A program made the translations under genes and the position numbers. The notes under the pieces were generated by a model that worked only from the letters and a program-made list of their open reading frames with translations, was not told the DNA's origin and did no database searches. 64,000 nt of DNA from Archegozetes longisetosus (lineage: Eukaryota; Arthropoda; Arachnida; Sarcoptiformes; Trhypochthoniidae). This document shows, piece after piece, positions 32,613 to 44,088 of this stretch (positions are counted from its first letter, which is position 1; each line of letters opens with the position of its first letter). The DNA is taken from positions 999,804-1,063,803 of the forward strand of contig JAEMBT020000006.1 of NCBI GenBank assembly GCA_018873245.2. Reading direction: 5' to 3'.

Positions 32613-33363
32613 TCATCAACAATAGTGTTAAAATTAAAAAAATCCAATAATAGATGGAATTCAGATACTTTGAATTTGGTATTTATAGGAACAGCTATTA
32701 TTTTATTATTTGCGTTGATTTGTGCTGCAGTTCCTGCTTGTGATATCCAAATTTTAGAAAAGTTCAAACAAAAATCTTTTATCTTCACAAGTGAATAGAA
32801 AACTGAAAACCGCTATTCGTAGGGTAAAAATTTGCAAAACATACTTTTTTGCTCAATTTGTACAGTTTAGAGATACAAATGTAAATACTTGTCATGTTGA
32901 AACAAAGTAGACTCTAAAAATGATTTTGTTTGATTTTCTAAAAGTTTTCTTTAGTAGTATTTTTATGTTCTAATGAAGTAAACTCCGAATTTTTATTTAA
33001 TCTGTAGTTTAAAGAAAACAACAAAGCATTCTTTATTGAGTTAAGTTAGTGTTTTTATTTTACTATTGCAATCAACTAAACAAGTGTTTAATCAAAATTA
33101 CATTCAATTATGAAAACTTAATTTTACCACCATTTTTAAACATAGGTTTCAAATGCAAACTGTACAGCACAAATTGAAAAGTAAATTAAACTCAACATAC
33201 ATTTTAATGCTTGGGGGCAAAGTTGAACAATTTTTTAAAAGGAACTTTCTGTTACTTTAAATTTATTGAAAAAATTGGATTTAAAGTAGTAACAGATAAC
33301 TGGTTATTATATTGCATACGCTTATATGGACTACATAGAATTGATACCTTACTTTTGTATTGC
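32613..33363. other. Intergenic, nothing recognised
   Basis: AT-rich. A plus-strand frame of 86 codons (33211-33471) overlaps the gustatory-receptor last exon antisense and is not believed. Confidence 0.4.
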
Positions 33364-34897
33364 TTATTCTGCTGTTTGTACCAATATGACAGTATAGTTC
33401 AAGACAAAGCTCAATATCTGTCAATGAAAAAGAAAAAAATTATTTCCGTCATTTACCATACTATTAAATAACTAATTCCTATTTCTCGCGAGAACTTAGA
33501 AAAATTATAGAAATTTTCAGTTTCATTACAACCTCAAAGCACGACAGACAACGATTAGTTGTTTTGTAGCAAAAGGAAAACTTAAGATATCAATTAAATT
33601 AATAGGTTTACCGAAAGTAAAGTTATTTTTCTTAATGGCACAAACCCTCCAATAGTAAAACCAAACTTCAATTCTCGCGAAACCGTCTTGAACAAAATCA
33701 ATTCTTTATATGATTTCTCATCTAATTCTGAAGACTTAATGCTATCCAGAACTGCATATACTCGATCAGATTCATCATGAACTAAACCATTGATAAGACA
33801 GCTTAAGATTAGTTTGCAAACAGCAGAAACTGAACCGAATGCCAGATATATCGCGTACGTACGCAAAATAATTACTTTTCGACTCAAGACATATGCGTAA
33901 ATTTGTAACATAATTGCATACATTGTAAACAATATGTCAATTATTATTACGATTGAAAATATTTTATCCAAATTAATAAATGTATTACGAATCTCAACGA
34001 ATGAATCCTTGATTTTTCCAATATTGGTAACATTATCAATTCTTGTCTGGAGTTTTGATTTTTGAATCGATTCACAAGACATCCTTACTAAAAGTTAAAC
34101 GAAATAGTTTATTGAAATGTATAGACTATAATTTTGTCATTATCAATAATATTTTTCTAAATGAGTTAGGTTTGATTTTATAAGTGATTAGGTTTGGATT
34201 AAATTTAGCTTAGGTTTGAGTTTACTATAGATTATGTTTACAAAAATTTTGCTTCAACTGAAAAATTACTTGAGTTGCAAATGACTTCTTTAGATAATTG
34301 CTGCTTCAACTCAACTAATTGTTCGTAATAGTAAATCGAAATAATCCACATCAATATCGGAACTGACCATTGAGTAGGACTTACAAATACTTTATTGACT
34401 ATCATTCTAATCTTGACTAATGATTGCTGAGAAGAATAAGTATAATATTCAATGGCCATCATTACAACAGTGACCAATATATGGGTTATCCAAATGATAA
34501 ATAAAATCAACTTATTTTTACTGAATTCCAAAAACTTGATATCGCAGAATATTTTCAATACCGTTCTACTCTTACTGTTTAGAAACCAGTAGTTTGTTAT
34601 AATCTGAACGATGTGTGTTAAATTAAATATCAATCCTGAATAATATGCGAAAAATAGATCCAAGTTGAAAAGTTCATTAAATACTTCTCTGATTGCTGAA
34701 TGATAAAAGTCATAGATATTGAATATTATGATGAAAATATCGCCGACGTATCCATAAAATTTTAGAAACTTATTTATTCTCATTATACCATTAGACGTAA
34801 ACGTTATTCCATTGAATGTTATGAATATCAAGCGGTAATACCAAAAAAATATTTTGGGAATTATCAGATATGAATGGGGTCCAAAGTGTGTTTTCAT
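33364..34897 (-). CDS. Gustatory receptor (7tm_7 family), complete, three exons
   Basis: A seven-helix chemosensory channel of the insect-type gustatory receptor family, with cytoplasmic N-terminus, expected in the plasma membrane of taste neurons. Exons on the minus strand are 34897-34270, 34087-33612 and 33417-33364. Introns of 182 and 194 bp have GT-AG borders and phases 1 and 0. Product is 385 residues, normal for the family. The diagnostic C-terminal helix is reconstructed across the last junction: FGFTIGGFVPLRKITLLS joins ILSFVLNYTVILVQTAE, matching the F...G.F......LL..I....TY.VIL.Q pattern of GRs. Hydrophobic segments are spread along the protein (for example IFIIIFNIYDF, WSVPILMWIISIYYYEQL, IFSIVIIIDILFTMYAIML). 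No stops interrupt it, so it looks functional. Ligand unknown. Confidence 0.85.
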
Positions 34898-35404
34898 AAC
34901 TAGGTTTAAAAGACGCTTTCAATTCTCTATCAAAATTCAAAATCTACCAAATAATATTGGTTATCATTCAAATTTCTTAATACTTAATTGATTTGTTCAG
35001 AATAGAATACTTGTTAATACCAACTACGATATCAAAATAATACTAAAGTCACAGATTATTTTTCATTGAAAGCATTCACTAAACCTGTTCAAGTTTTCTA
35101 GTCAAGACAAGAAATGTTTTTCAAAAATACAATAATATTGTAAATGAAAATAATTAACTTGATACCAATTATTATTTCTAGAACCTTTTATTCTTTAAAG
35201 GAAATTATTTATTGAAATGAAAAATATTTGCACAAAATAATGACTTTCTTTGACAAACACCAATGACTTCATTGCATATTTTATTCAATAAAATAATGAG
35301 ATCGTGTCTCAAATACTAACATTGTTTGCAATTTATGGGTAACAGGATATAATATCTGAAATCATATTTTTAGCTCTTTCAAGTCTTGATGAATAGAAAC
35401 ACAC
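34898..35404. other. 5' flank of the gustatory receptor gene
   Basis: AT-rich with no recognised motif. Confidence 0.35.
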
Positions 35405-35406
35405 TA

Positions 35407-36001
35407 CAGTTAAACCCGTTTATAGTAAACTCAAATATAGTAAAGGCACACTTATTGTAAACAATAAGCGCTGCACCGGACTATTTTCCATAGAAGCCTG
35501 TAGTAAAAAAGTACGTTTGATGTTAAGTTGGTTTTAGAGAAGGTACGCATGTTGTAAACAAATTTCTGTGCACTGACTTATACACATAGTATATACTTGT
35601 AGAGAACTCTTACAAATTGTAATCTTAACTAAATAAATTATAATACAATACAAAACTAATCATTGGTCAAAACATTGTTTTTATAAAAAATATCATCAAA
35701 TAGTGATGCTCTCAATGAAATTTATAACCTCAGGTTATACTTGGGTCGCTTTCAGAAGTTAATTCCTCTCTTTATGATTCGCTGACAAAAATCGAGTTTC
35801 ATCACTTATTACAGATTATTTCCATAAAAATGTTTAGTTCCCATTTTGATTATATTGCATGTTATTATTATTCATTAAAACGTTAGGATATTAAACATTA
35901 TGTTTACAGTCAATTATTTCACAATAAATGTTTATTGAGAAGTACGGTTATAGTTAACAACTTTTACTGCACTCACCACTTCACCATAGACGGTTTCACT
36001 G
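35407..36001. mobile_element. Tigger-type MITE
   Basis: 595 bp with ends CAGTTAAACCCGTTTATAGT and inverse GACGGTTTCACTG, and TA on both sides (35405-35406, 36002-36003). TATAGTAAA-type motifs repeat near the ends. Non-coding. Confidence 0.75.
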
Positions 36002-36734
36002 TATATTCAAGAATAATTAGCTTCAACGGTAGCTATATACGTTATAATTATCATAAAAAACTCACTTATTGGGGTAATATTTTGAAATCTAGTAAGTAAC
36101 CCATTCATCTGATTAGGAATGTTTGTGACGAGAAAATATATCTTTTCAGCCACATATGATGCAAAGTGTGCTGCTTTATATAGTCTATGAGACAGTTTTA
36201 ATTCTTAGGCATAGTATACAAGTTATTTTTTGTTCAGCTTTCTTGTTAGGCATCTTAAATAAAAATTCAATAACTATCAGAGACAACATAACTAAATTTT
36301 GTAAGAAAATTTCTATTTTCTCTGAAAAATTGACGAAAGACCAATTTTGACGTTAGATCGAGTTATAATATAATCAAAGAAAAAGGATATAGAAAATTGA
36401 TTCTTGAACACGAGAAAAGTTGATTATTAGAAAACCTTATATTTTGTTAGAGTAACTCGAAGCTAATTTTTCTACCAGTAGGATTCACGTATACTTAAGA
36501 TTTTAAGCTTCGAAGTAAGAATGAATTAATTTTATAGAGAAAAATTAAAAATCTGTGCGTTCAAAAACGCTATCATATTGAAAACTCTTGAACTTACTTT
36601 TATTAGCAGTCAGAGTCTTATGAGATTGAAATTCTAAATAAGTTTCTTATGTATTTGGCAAGCATACTGATACTGATAGTTAATAATGATGTCTCAGTAC
36701 AGCGCCGAAGCTACATGAAACTTTGGGGCCCGCT

Positions 36735-37425
36735 CAGGGTGAACAGATCGAGATCTGCATAACGAGGAACAAAATCTTTCAAAGAATCCCCTCTTTGATT
36801 TAAAAAATATTTCAATGCCAAAAAGACACGAGTTTATTAATAAACTAAATTTCCGTAAAAATTATGATATTATATACTTTTTACTAGATTTAGCTGCACT
36901 TAGTAATTTTGTGTTATATTTCATATCATCATAAAATTGCGAGCAAGTCATATCATAATTAAACCTTGTGCATATTTCCGATTTTAATAAGTTGACAGAT
37001 ACGCGATTTCGCTCATTAGTCCACGAATTTTTTATCACACTGAAGGTTCTCTCCACATATTCATTAGCAAGATAAATTTTTGAATCAGTCAAAAGCTTAT
37101 AAAAATTTTCAAGTTTCTGAATGGGGCCCAATAGAGTTCATCTTAAGTATAAAAGTCTACGGGTGCATAAAAGTAGCCAACTTCTCAATAAGATTAATGA
37201 AACTACTCTTACCCAGTGATATAATTTATGTATAAAATAACTAGCTCCTAGAACCATCCCAAAATACTTCTCTCGTTTGGACAAATATTATGATTATTTG
37301 TTAGAAAATTGAAATATTGGTGGAGTGAGGAACAAATATGTCCCACATCGAGGGCTTGCATGTTGCGAGACAAAGCTACTCAATGAGTAACTTTCCCGCA
37401 CAGTACAGGACGTCTGGTCATCCTG
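36735..37425 (-). mobile_element. Decayed hAT element with transposase C-terminus
   Basis: Ends CAGGGTGAACAGATCG (left) and the inverse of CAGGATGACCAGACGTCC (right), with a weak 8-bp match at the borders (GGCCCGCT / CACCCACT, 5 of 8). It contains the transposase fragment at 36862-37131. Confidence 0.65.
36862..37131 (-). pseudogene. hAT transposase C-terminal dimerisation region
   Basis: The minus strand reads LANEYVERTFSVIKNSWTNE, then RNRVSVNLLKSEIC and SQFYDDMKYNTKLLSAAKSS with KKY. This matches the hAT C-terminal block (N...ER.FS..K...T..RNRL.V..L...L) and the trailing C..FY......LL...KSS.KY. Upstream catalytic and BED regions are absent. Confidence 0.75.
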
Positions 37426-38690
37426 CACCCACTAAACATTTTCGATGTACTGAAAGTCTATAAGCTTGTCAAGAAAAGTCTTAAAATTTAGCTGATGTTA
37501 AAGTAAATTGAGTGATAAATTAACTTATAAATATTATTAACAGTAGAAATTACTTAATTAGACTAGAATTTCATAGTAGATTCATATGAAATACTGAATT
37601 CTGACCCACCAAACATTGTTAGACTCGATAAGATCATTTCCCATGATACGTTATCGTATCTCAAATGTAAATTACTAAAGCTAATAATGCATAAAAATTT
37701 TATTAACGCTTCATTTATTAACTAAAATATTGAATAATTGAATGCTTTGATGAAAAACAAAGTAAGTTGGCTTAACTTGAGTTGACATTTCGAGTTTTTA
37801 ATGAAGCTAATGAGAATTTAAACTTGCTTTATTTGTTTTAAATTTCATTATGTGATTCAATGGTAGAATAGGTCTAGTTTACTTTTAAAATCGTTAAATC
37901 TGGTTCAGATTAACGTTAAATCAGTTTAGTAAAGAACTGCTTGTAATATGAAATTCGTTGGCTGCAATCAATAGCAGTTCCTTTGCATTAAATGATGCGT
38001 AGTCTTATATCGTTAAAGAATTGATCATTAATCCGGTAGTCAAATTATGCAAATTAGTTAAGATTTGTTAAAGATATTTACTTTTAATTTAAAACTCACC
38101 TAAAAATAAGCATTTGGTTGTGAAATGATCACGCTTTTACTGGTTTATCAAATGCATAACTTTTCTGCCTTTTTCTCAGTTAAGCTCTGTTGTAACTAAT
38201 TTCGTTTTCCAGAAATCATTCAGCTATAGATTTTTGTAATAGAATACTTGAATAATGACCATTTAATTTTGTTGTGCACTCAAATAATTTAAAAATTCTT
38301 CTCGAACAAAAAATCAATTGGACCCTACTTTATAAACTATATTTTCAACCCCCGATTCAGCCTATTAATAGTTTGAATTTTGACAAATTGTGCAGCTCTC
38401 TTATTCGTTGTATTGTTTGAATTATTAAATAATTACAGTTTTGCTAACCTTGATATCAAAAAAACATTTAGACAAATTTGTTATCTATGAAGAACTTTCC
38501 ATTTTTCACCAAAAGTTTCATCAAATGAAATGATTGATTCATTTCTCGAGATATCGATAATTTTGAGTATGTGCTGAAAACAATACTAAAAACTGAAAGC
38601 GAGATTTTTTCTATAGGTAATTCTTGATGTAATGTTTTATAAAAGGTAAGAATACAGCAAAGAGTTTTCAGGTATTTTTCCAAGTTTAGA
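37426..38690. other. Intergenic, nothing recognised
   Basis: AT-rich with no supported gene. The minus-strand frame 38468-38824 enters the inverted repeat and is not protein-like. Confidence 0.4.
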
Positions 38691-39511
38691 CTAGTGATGT
38701 ATAGCTTAAGACTAACTCGGAATTGGCATTTGCTGTAAATTTCTTTTCTAAACAAAATATGCCTTAAATGATAGGTAATTATAAAGCATTTTAAGTTTTC
38801 GGTCTGATTTGGGCTGAAATGCATTTTCTGAAATTTTATAATTAATTCAAGTTTAAGTTTGCCTCTGATTTCCCTCTCAAGTTGTGAGTTTGCTATAACT
38901 AGAACTCACTCGGAATTGGCATTTGCTGTAAATTTTTTTTAAAACAAAATATGCCTTAAATGATAGGTAATTATAAAGCATTTTAAGTTTTCGGTCTGAT
39001 TTGGGCTGAAATGCATTTTCTGAAATTTTATAATTAATTCAAGTTTATGTTTCCCTCTCAAGTAGAGTGATAAACATTGTAGTATTTGAGTATTCTCATA
39101 TTTGAGTTAATTCGTTACGATATTTTTGATGAGTAATTTTATAAAATTCATTAATAATATTAATTGGATTTAGCATTTTATAATAAATTATTCTAAAAAA
39201 TGGTCTATAACTATTCGAACATTAATAGATTTTGAAAGATTTTGATAAATGCGTAAAAACTTTTATGAATAGAACTGAGTTCTAATTATAGCAAACTCAC
39301 AACTTGAGAGGGAAATCAGAGGCGAACTTAAACTTGAATTGATTATAAAATTTCAAAAAATGCATTTCAGCCCAAATAAGACCGAAAACTTAAAATGCTC
39401 TATAATTACCTATCATTTAAGGCATATTTTGTTTAGAAAGGAGATTACAGCAAATGCCAATTCCGAGTAAGACTAAGACAAACTAAAAACCTCCAAGCTA
39501 TACATCACTAG
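38691..39511. repeat. Long inverted-repeat element with internal tandem duplication
   Basis: CTAGTGATGTATAGCTT at the left and AAGCTATACATCACTAG at the right bound arms of about 200 bp. In the left arm a unit of about 180-200 bp (ACTCGGAATTGGCATTTGCT to CCCTCTCAAG) occurs twice in tandem (about 38704-38885 and 38903-39063). The right arm has one inverted copy (about 39300-39470). The whole would fold into a long hairpin if transcribed. Non-coding; superfamily unknown. Confidence 0.85.
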
Positions 39512-40163
39512 TTTTGACTTTAGGTTCTAAAAGTATTTTTGACATAGATCGATGATATATTGTACCCAATCGGAGAGAATGTCGAAAAAATTGGTAATCC
39601 ATATTTTTTCCTATTATACAACCTTACAGAGGTACATCTAAATCTTATATTTTGGGTAGCATTAATAGCATTTCAAAGCAAATATTACAGTTTTTAGACT
39701 AATTTTTTCTGGGAAATGATAAATACATTTTCCATAAGTTTATATCTTATTTTTTTAGTTCTATATGCGATCGTTTCTATTGCTGATACAATACAACTTT
39801 TGACCAAACAATAATATCACCATTCTGAATTGAAATGCAGTTTTGGTTTTATTTTGCATCATATCTTGAAGACTATGATAATAAGTTGGATTCAAAATTA
39901 TAAAATTTTTAAGAATTAACTTTAATACTTATATTCTCGGTTTGAATAAAATGCTGTCAATTCTTCAGAGAACTGAGTATTTATTATAAAAAATGACTTT
40001 AGTTTGAAAATTATAATACTTTCTAATTAGTTGAATAACAAAATCATTAGTGAAAAACATTTGATATGAAAAATTGAGACAATAAAATTGATTTATTATA
40101 TTTTCGAAAAATAAAATGCTTATTCATTCAAATTTATTTATATAGCAATTAAAAGAACAAAAA
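39512..40163. other. Intergenic, nothing recognised
   Basis: AT-rich 3' flank of the secreted-protein gene below. No clear repeat. Confidence 0.35.
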
Positions 40164-40807
40164 TTATTTGCCCCAATATTTCATTCTCATCTGTTTCTTC
40201 ATTCTTTGAGTAGGAGCAGCAGTAGTAGTAGTAGTAGTAGATGTGGTTGTAGTGCTGGTCGCTGGAGATGACATCTTCTTCATGGGCATGACGGGCAACA
40301 TCATCATCATATGATGTTCTTCTTCTTCTCCACTACTACTAGTAGTAGTAGTACTGGTAGTTGGTTGAGTTGTTGAAGACACTTCCTCTTCTTCTTCTTT
40401 GTATTCATGATTACCACCACTTTTAATACGAGAGAATTAAACTTTTTGAATCGAATTTAACTTAAATCCTGAACTAGCCCTTTATTATTGTAAGAGATGC
40501 TCATATACTAAATAAATCTAGCATAACCTGAACCTAAACTTGCAAAGAAACTTTTACGAATATGATTTCTAATATTACAAAGGCAGCTAGACAGAAAACC
40601 CTGAATACTTGAAAATCTCACAAAAAATTTTTATAATATAACTAATACTCACTACATGGGAATAACAATGACTTTCTCTCCTCCTTTCTGTCTTGCAATC
40701 ATAGCTCCAAGTAATACACCCTTCACTAAATCAGCTTTTACTTGATGTATAGCTGAAACACAAACGATAACCAGCAATAGAAAAGACATTTCACTTTTTG
40801 ATACCAT
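40164..40807 (-). CDS. Small secreted Thr/Ser- and His/Met-rich protein, two exons
   Basis: Minus-strand exons 40807-40653 and 40419-40164, intron of 233 bp (GTGAGT...AG, phase 2), product 136 residues. Signal peptide at the start (MSFLLLVIVCVSAIHQVKA from the second Met), then ADLVKGVLLGAMIARQKGGE and KVIVIPMYGG, a small hydrophobic/glycine domain seen in several arthropod secreted proteins. An acidic run (EYKEEEEE) follows, then two mucin-like Thr/Ser blocks separated by EEEEHHMMMMLPVMPMKKM, and a basic end (MKKQMRMKYWGK, stop 40164-40166). The Thr blocks are encoded by ACT/ACC triplet repeats and are likely O-glycosylated. Possible roles in cuticle or mucus are inference only. The 136-residue protein emerges only when both exons are joined. 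Confidence 0.7.
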
Positions 40808-42078
40808 TGTAAACAAGCCTTAATTCAAACTTTTAAAATGATTTTTAAAATGTTTATATGAAGTCTGAAACACTTTCTCAACTTTGGCTAACATTTACAG
40901 GAGTTTATATACTGATCCTCTTTCAGTCAGTCGATTGTTTATTTTTTGAATAATTAGATGCTTTCACTTATTGTTCGTTAACAAAGCTATTAGTCAATAG
41001 TAAAATTCTTAAAAATAGTGTAATAATTAACGATAAATTACTCATTATTCGCATAGTTGATCGCGAATATGTATAAATAACTTGTCAAGTATTAAAAGTA
41101 TCATAAACTATAATCAAAGCTTAACCATACTTCCTTAACAGTAGAGATTTTCAGCTTATTTAGTTTAAGATCTTTAGATAAAATTCGTACCATTTTTTCA
41201 GCTCGTAAAGTTAGTTAAATTTTAAAAATATCGGAAAACATGTATTACATGATCAATTATGCGTTAAATACTACTAATTTATGAGATCAAACATTTAGTT
41301 TACTTTACATGATACCTCAATCTTTATTACACGTTAGATTCATAAGCGATAGATTCGCTGCTGCCTAGCCATGTGAATCATTAGCATTTACATGAAGCTA
41401 AAATTATGCAAAACATATTTTAAGAATATTGTTATTAAAAACAAGTTTCATATCGTCCATTAGTGAAGGTGGTAAAAAATTTTAAAACCACTAATTCAGT
41501 TCTGCATCATTTAACTTGATACTGGTTTAAAATTTACTTATATGCAAGGCATTTTTTGTCAAAAGTTTCTTATTTTTGTAAATTTTTAATAAAATAAATA
41601 TGAAAAATATCTATTATATTTAGAACTGTATAGATAAAATAATTAATTGAATCAACTTGAATAGAATTTAAATGAATCTTCAACAACTTTAAGGTTAAAT
41701 AGTAAGTCGTATGATCGGAGTGTGTGAAAATCGCTTTCTAAGTGTCCACAAGTAAAGGACCCGTTCAAAAATCACGATAATTGATACGAGTCTCAGTAGT
41801 CGTAATCAAATAGTTTTATTAACTTTTTGAAACCTATATGTTTTACAAATGTGTGCCTTTGCTAATTACTGTAAATTAAATGTATTCAAACATCTGGAAA
41901 ATCTCAAGAATCAAACTTATCTGAAGGAGTACCGGAAGAAATGTTTAGATACCATAAATTTATAATTACGGTACGCGTTAGAATAACTGTTGTTTAATTT
42001 CCTGATTTTCGATTATGAAATGATACAATTCTTTTGACTCATTATAAAATATCTTAACGTCTAGATTTATTAACCATA
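40808..42078. other. Intergenic, nothing recognised
   Basis: AT-rich sequence up to the pentanucleotide tail of the retrotransposon. Confidence 0.4.
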
Positions 42079-42286
42079 ATGAAATGAAATGAAATGAAAT
42101 CTTTATTGGTTAACTCAATCAGTTAAAAAACTGGTTTCCATTGAGGACCATCACATAAAATATAAATATAAAACATAAAACACTATGTAAGTATAAGTTC
42201 AATAGATTCAAAATTAAATATTAAATTTTAAATTTTAAAATAATCTTTGACTTTGGCATAAAAATTATTATAACATTGAGTCGATC

Positions 42287-44068
42287 TTATCTCAAGCGGC
42301 AGATCATTCCAAATTTTAATACCTTTAGAAAAATTGTATTTTTTAAAAAATTATTTTTGATTCTAGGCTCAATTAATTTTAAACCATCACTAGTTCGGGA
42401 ACTATATCTCGTGGCAAAGTTAAAAAATGTCTCACAATGTTTAGCATTTAAGCCGTGAGTTGACTTGTAAATGAAGTTTACAGCGTGTGCTTTGAATCTA
42501 TCTGTAATTTGAGCCCATTTTAGTCTATTAAATAATAATTCAGATGAAGTAACGTTATGCGAAAATGTTATGATTCTTGCACATCTCTTTTGCAATTTTA
42601 CTAGTTTTTGGATATGTTTTTCGTACGTAAAACACCAAACAGTATCACAGTAGTCAAAAACTGGTAAAACCAAAGCTTTATAAATAAGACTCATAGTAAA
42701 TTCAGGCAAGAAATATCTCAAACGTGCGAAGAGATTGATTCTTTTTGAGGTTGTTTTACAAAGATATTCTATATGCTCCTCAAAACGCAGACCATGATCA
42801 ATAATAATACCTAATATTTTAGTTTGAAAGACCCTTTTGAGTGAGATGTTTCCCAATTTTAAATCTAACTCGGTTGATTTTAAAGGCATTCCCATTAACA
42901 TAAAATTCGACTTTTCATAATTAGGAACCAATCTATTTGACTGGAGCCAATCACTTATGAGCTTAAGGTCACTGTTGGTCTTTGCCTTTAACTCTTCATA
43001 TGTTTTCGCGCATACAACTAAACTCATATCATCGGCGAATAATAATAATAGTCCATAGAGTTTTAGTTTAAATATGTCATTAATAAAAATTAAGAATAAA
43101 AGTGGCCCCAAACACGTTCCTTGCGGAACACCAATAGGTGGACACTGTTTTGGCTCAGACAATTGTTTCTTGTGAACTACAAATTGAAATCTCTTATCTA
43201 AATAAGATCTGAACCACGAAATTGTCTTCATATCACATCCATATCTCTTCAATTTTGTTAACAGAATGTTGTGATCGATCAAATCAAATGCCTTTCTTAA
43301 GTCGATCGACACTATGACACACTTTTGATTTTTGTTCAGAGCATTTGCAGTTTCATTAATAATGGTTTGAATCGCATCAACAGCTGAATGAGATTTCCTG
43401 AAACCAAACTGTTGTAGCGAAAGCAAATTGTTATTTGATAGAAATTTGCTGAAATTTTGCTCAACATGCTTCTCAAATATTTTCCCAAAAATCGGAATAA
43501 GAGATACAGGTCTGTAGTTATTCACTTCACTGTTAATTCCAGATTTAAATAGAGGGCAAACTCTTGATGTTTTCCAAAGAGTGGGAAAAATTGACGTTTT
43601 AATTGATAAATTCATTAGTAAGGTTAAGATAGGCAGTAAGGCGAATTTGAATAACTTAATCGCTTTCATAGGTATTGCATCACTTCCCGACGCCTTATTT
43701 TGTTTCAAATTATTTATAAGTTTTGACACATTATCTTCTGTCACAGTTGGTATAGAAAAGGTTTTGTCGGTAAAATGTCCTGTTTCGTTATAAGACATGT
43801 CATTAGTTATATATTCTTCAACTATCTTCAATGGCTCTGTTGTAAAATAATTGTTGAATTCTTCAGGCACTAAATCAATATTGCTATGAGATTTAGATTT
43901 TTGACTGCTTTTAGTCGAAATAACCTTTGAGAGCAATTTCCACAGCTGTTTGTTATCACCTTTACATGATTTTATTCTGCTGTGAAAATAGTTTCTTTTA
44001 CTTTTAGAAATTTGTGTATTTATTAAGTTTCTGTATAATTTGTAATTTTTGGAGAGATGTTCGGACAC
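42287..44068 (-). CDS. LINE ORF2, reverse transcriptase part
   Basis: 593 codons in the frame following the shift. RT motifs in order: ASGSDAIPMKAIK, NNYRPVSLIPIFGKIFEKH, QQFGFRKSHSAVDAI, VIVSIDLRKAFDLIDHNILL (block A Asp), GVPQGTCLGPLLFLIFINDI, and LLLLFADDMSLV (catalytic Asp-Asp). The C-terminal LARLRYFLPEFTMSLIYKAL then DYCDTVWCF is typical of CR1/L2/Jockey-type elements. With the single frameshift this copy cannot make one continuous ORF2. Confidence 0.9.
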   Translation of the reverse strand: MSEHLSKNYKLYRNLINTQISKSKRNYFHSRIKSCKGDNKQLWKLLSKVISTKSSQKSKSHSNIDLVPEEFNNYFTTEPLKIVEEYITNDMSYNETGHFTDKTFSIPTVTEDNVSKLINNLKQNKASGSDAIPMKAIKLFKFALLPILTLLMNLSIKTSIFPTLWKTSRVCPLFKSGINSEVNNYRPVSLIPIFGKIFEKHVEQNFSKFLSNNNLLSLQQFGFRKSHSAVDAIQTIINETANALNKNQKCVIVSIDLRKAFDLIDHNILLTKLKRYGCDMKTISWFRSYLDKRFQFVVHKKQLSEPKQCPPIGVPQGTCLGPLLFLIFINDIFKLKLYGLLLLFADDMSLVVCAKTYEELKAKTNSDLKLISDWLQSNRLVPNYEKSNFMLMGMPLKSTELDLKLGNISLKRVFQTKILGIIIDHGLRFEEHIEYLCKTTSKRINLFARLRYFLPEFTMSLIYKALVLPVFDYCDTVWCFTYEKHIQKLVKLQKRCARIITFSHNVTSSELLFNRLKWAQITDRFKAHAVNFIYKSTHGLNAKHCETFFNFATRYSSRTSDGLKLIEPRIKNNFLKNTIFLKVLKFGMICRLR

Positions 44069-44088
44069 GACTCCAGAAATTTTTTTTA

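Noticed and set aside
32495-32788. 97-codon minus-strand frame with RHYRAR and RTTLPR repeats
   Set aside because: A translation of the minisatellite, with no signal, domain or start context.
33211-33471. 86-codon plus-strand frame
   Set aside because: The antisense strand contains the last exon of the gustatory receptor, which has a diagnostic C-terminal motif and a fitting splice site.
36156-36350. 64-codon frame opening with MMQSVLLYIVYETVLILRHS
   Set aside because: Hydrophobic by composition only, adjacent to a Tigger MITE, no neighbours.
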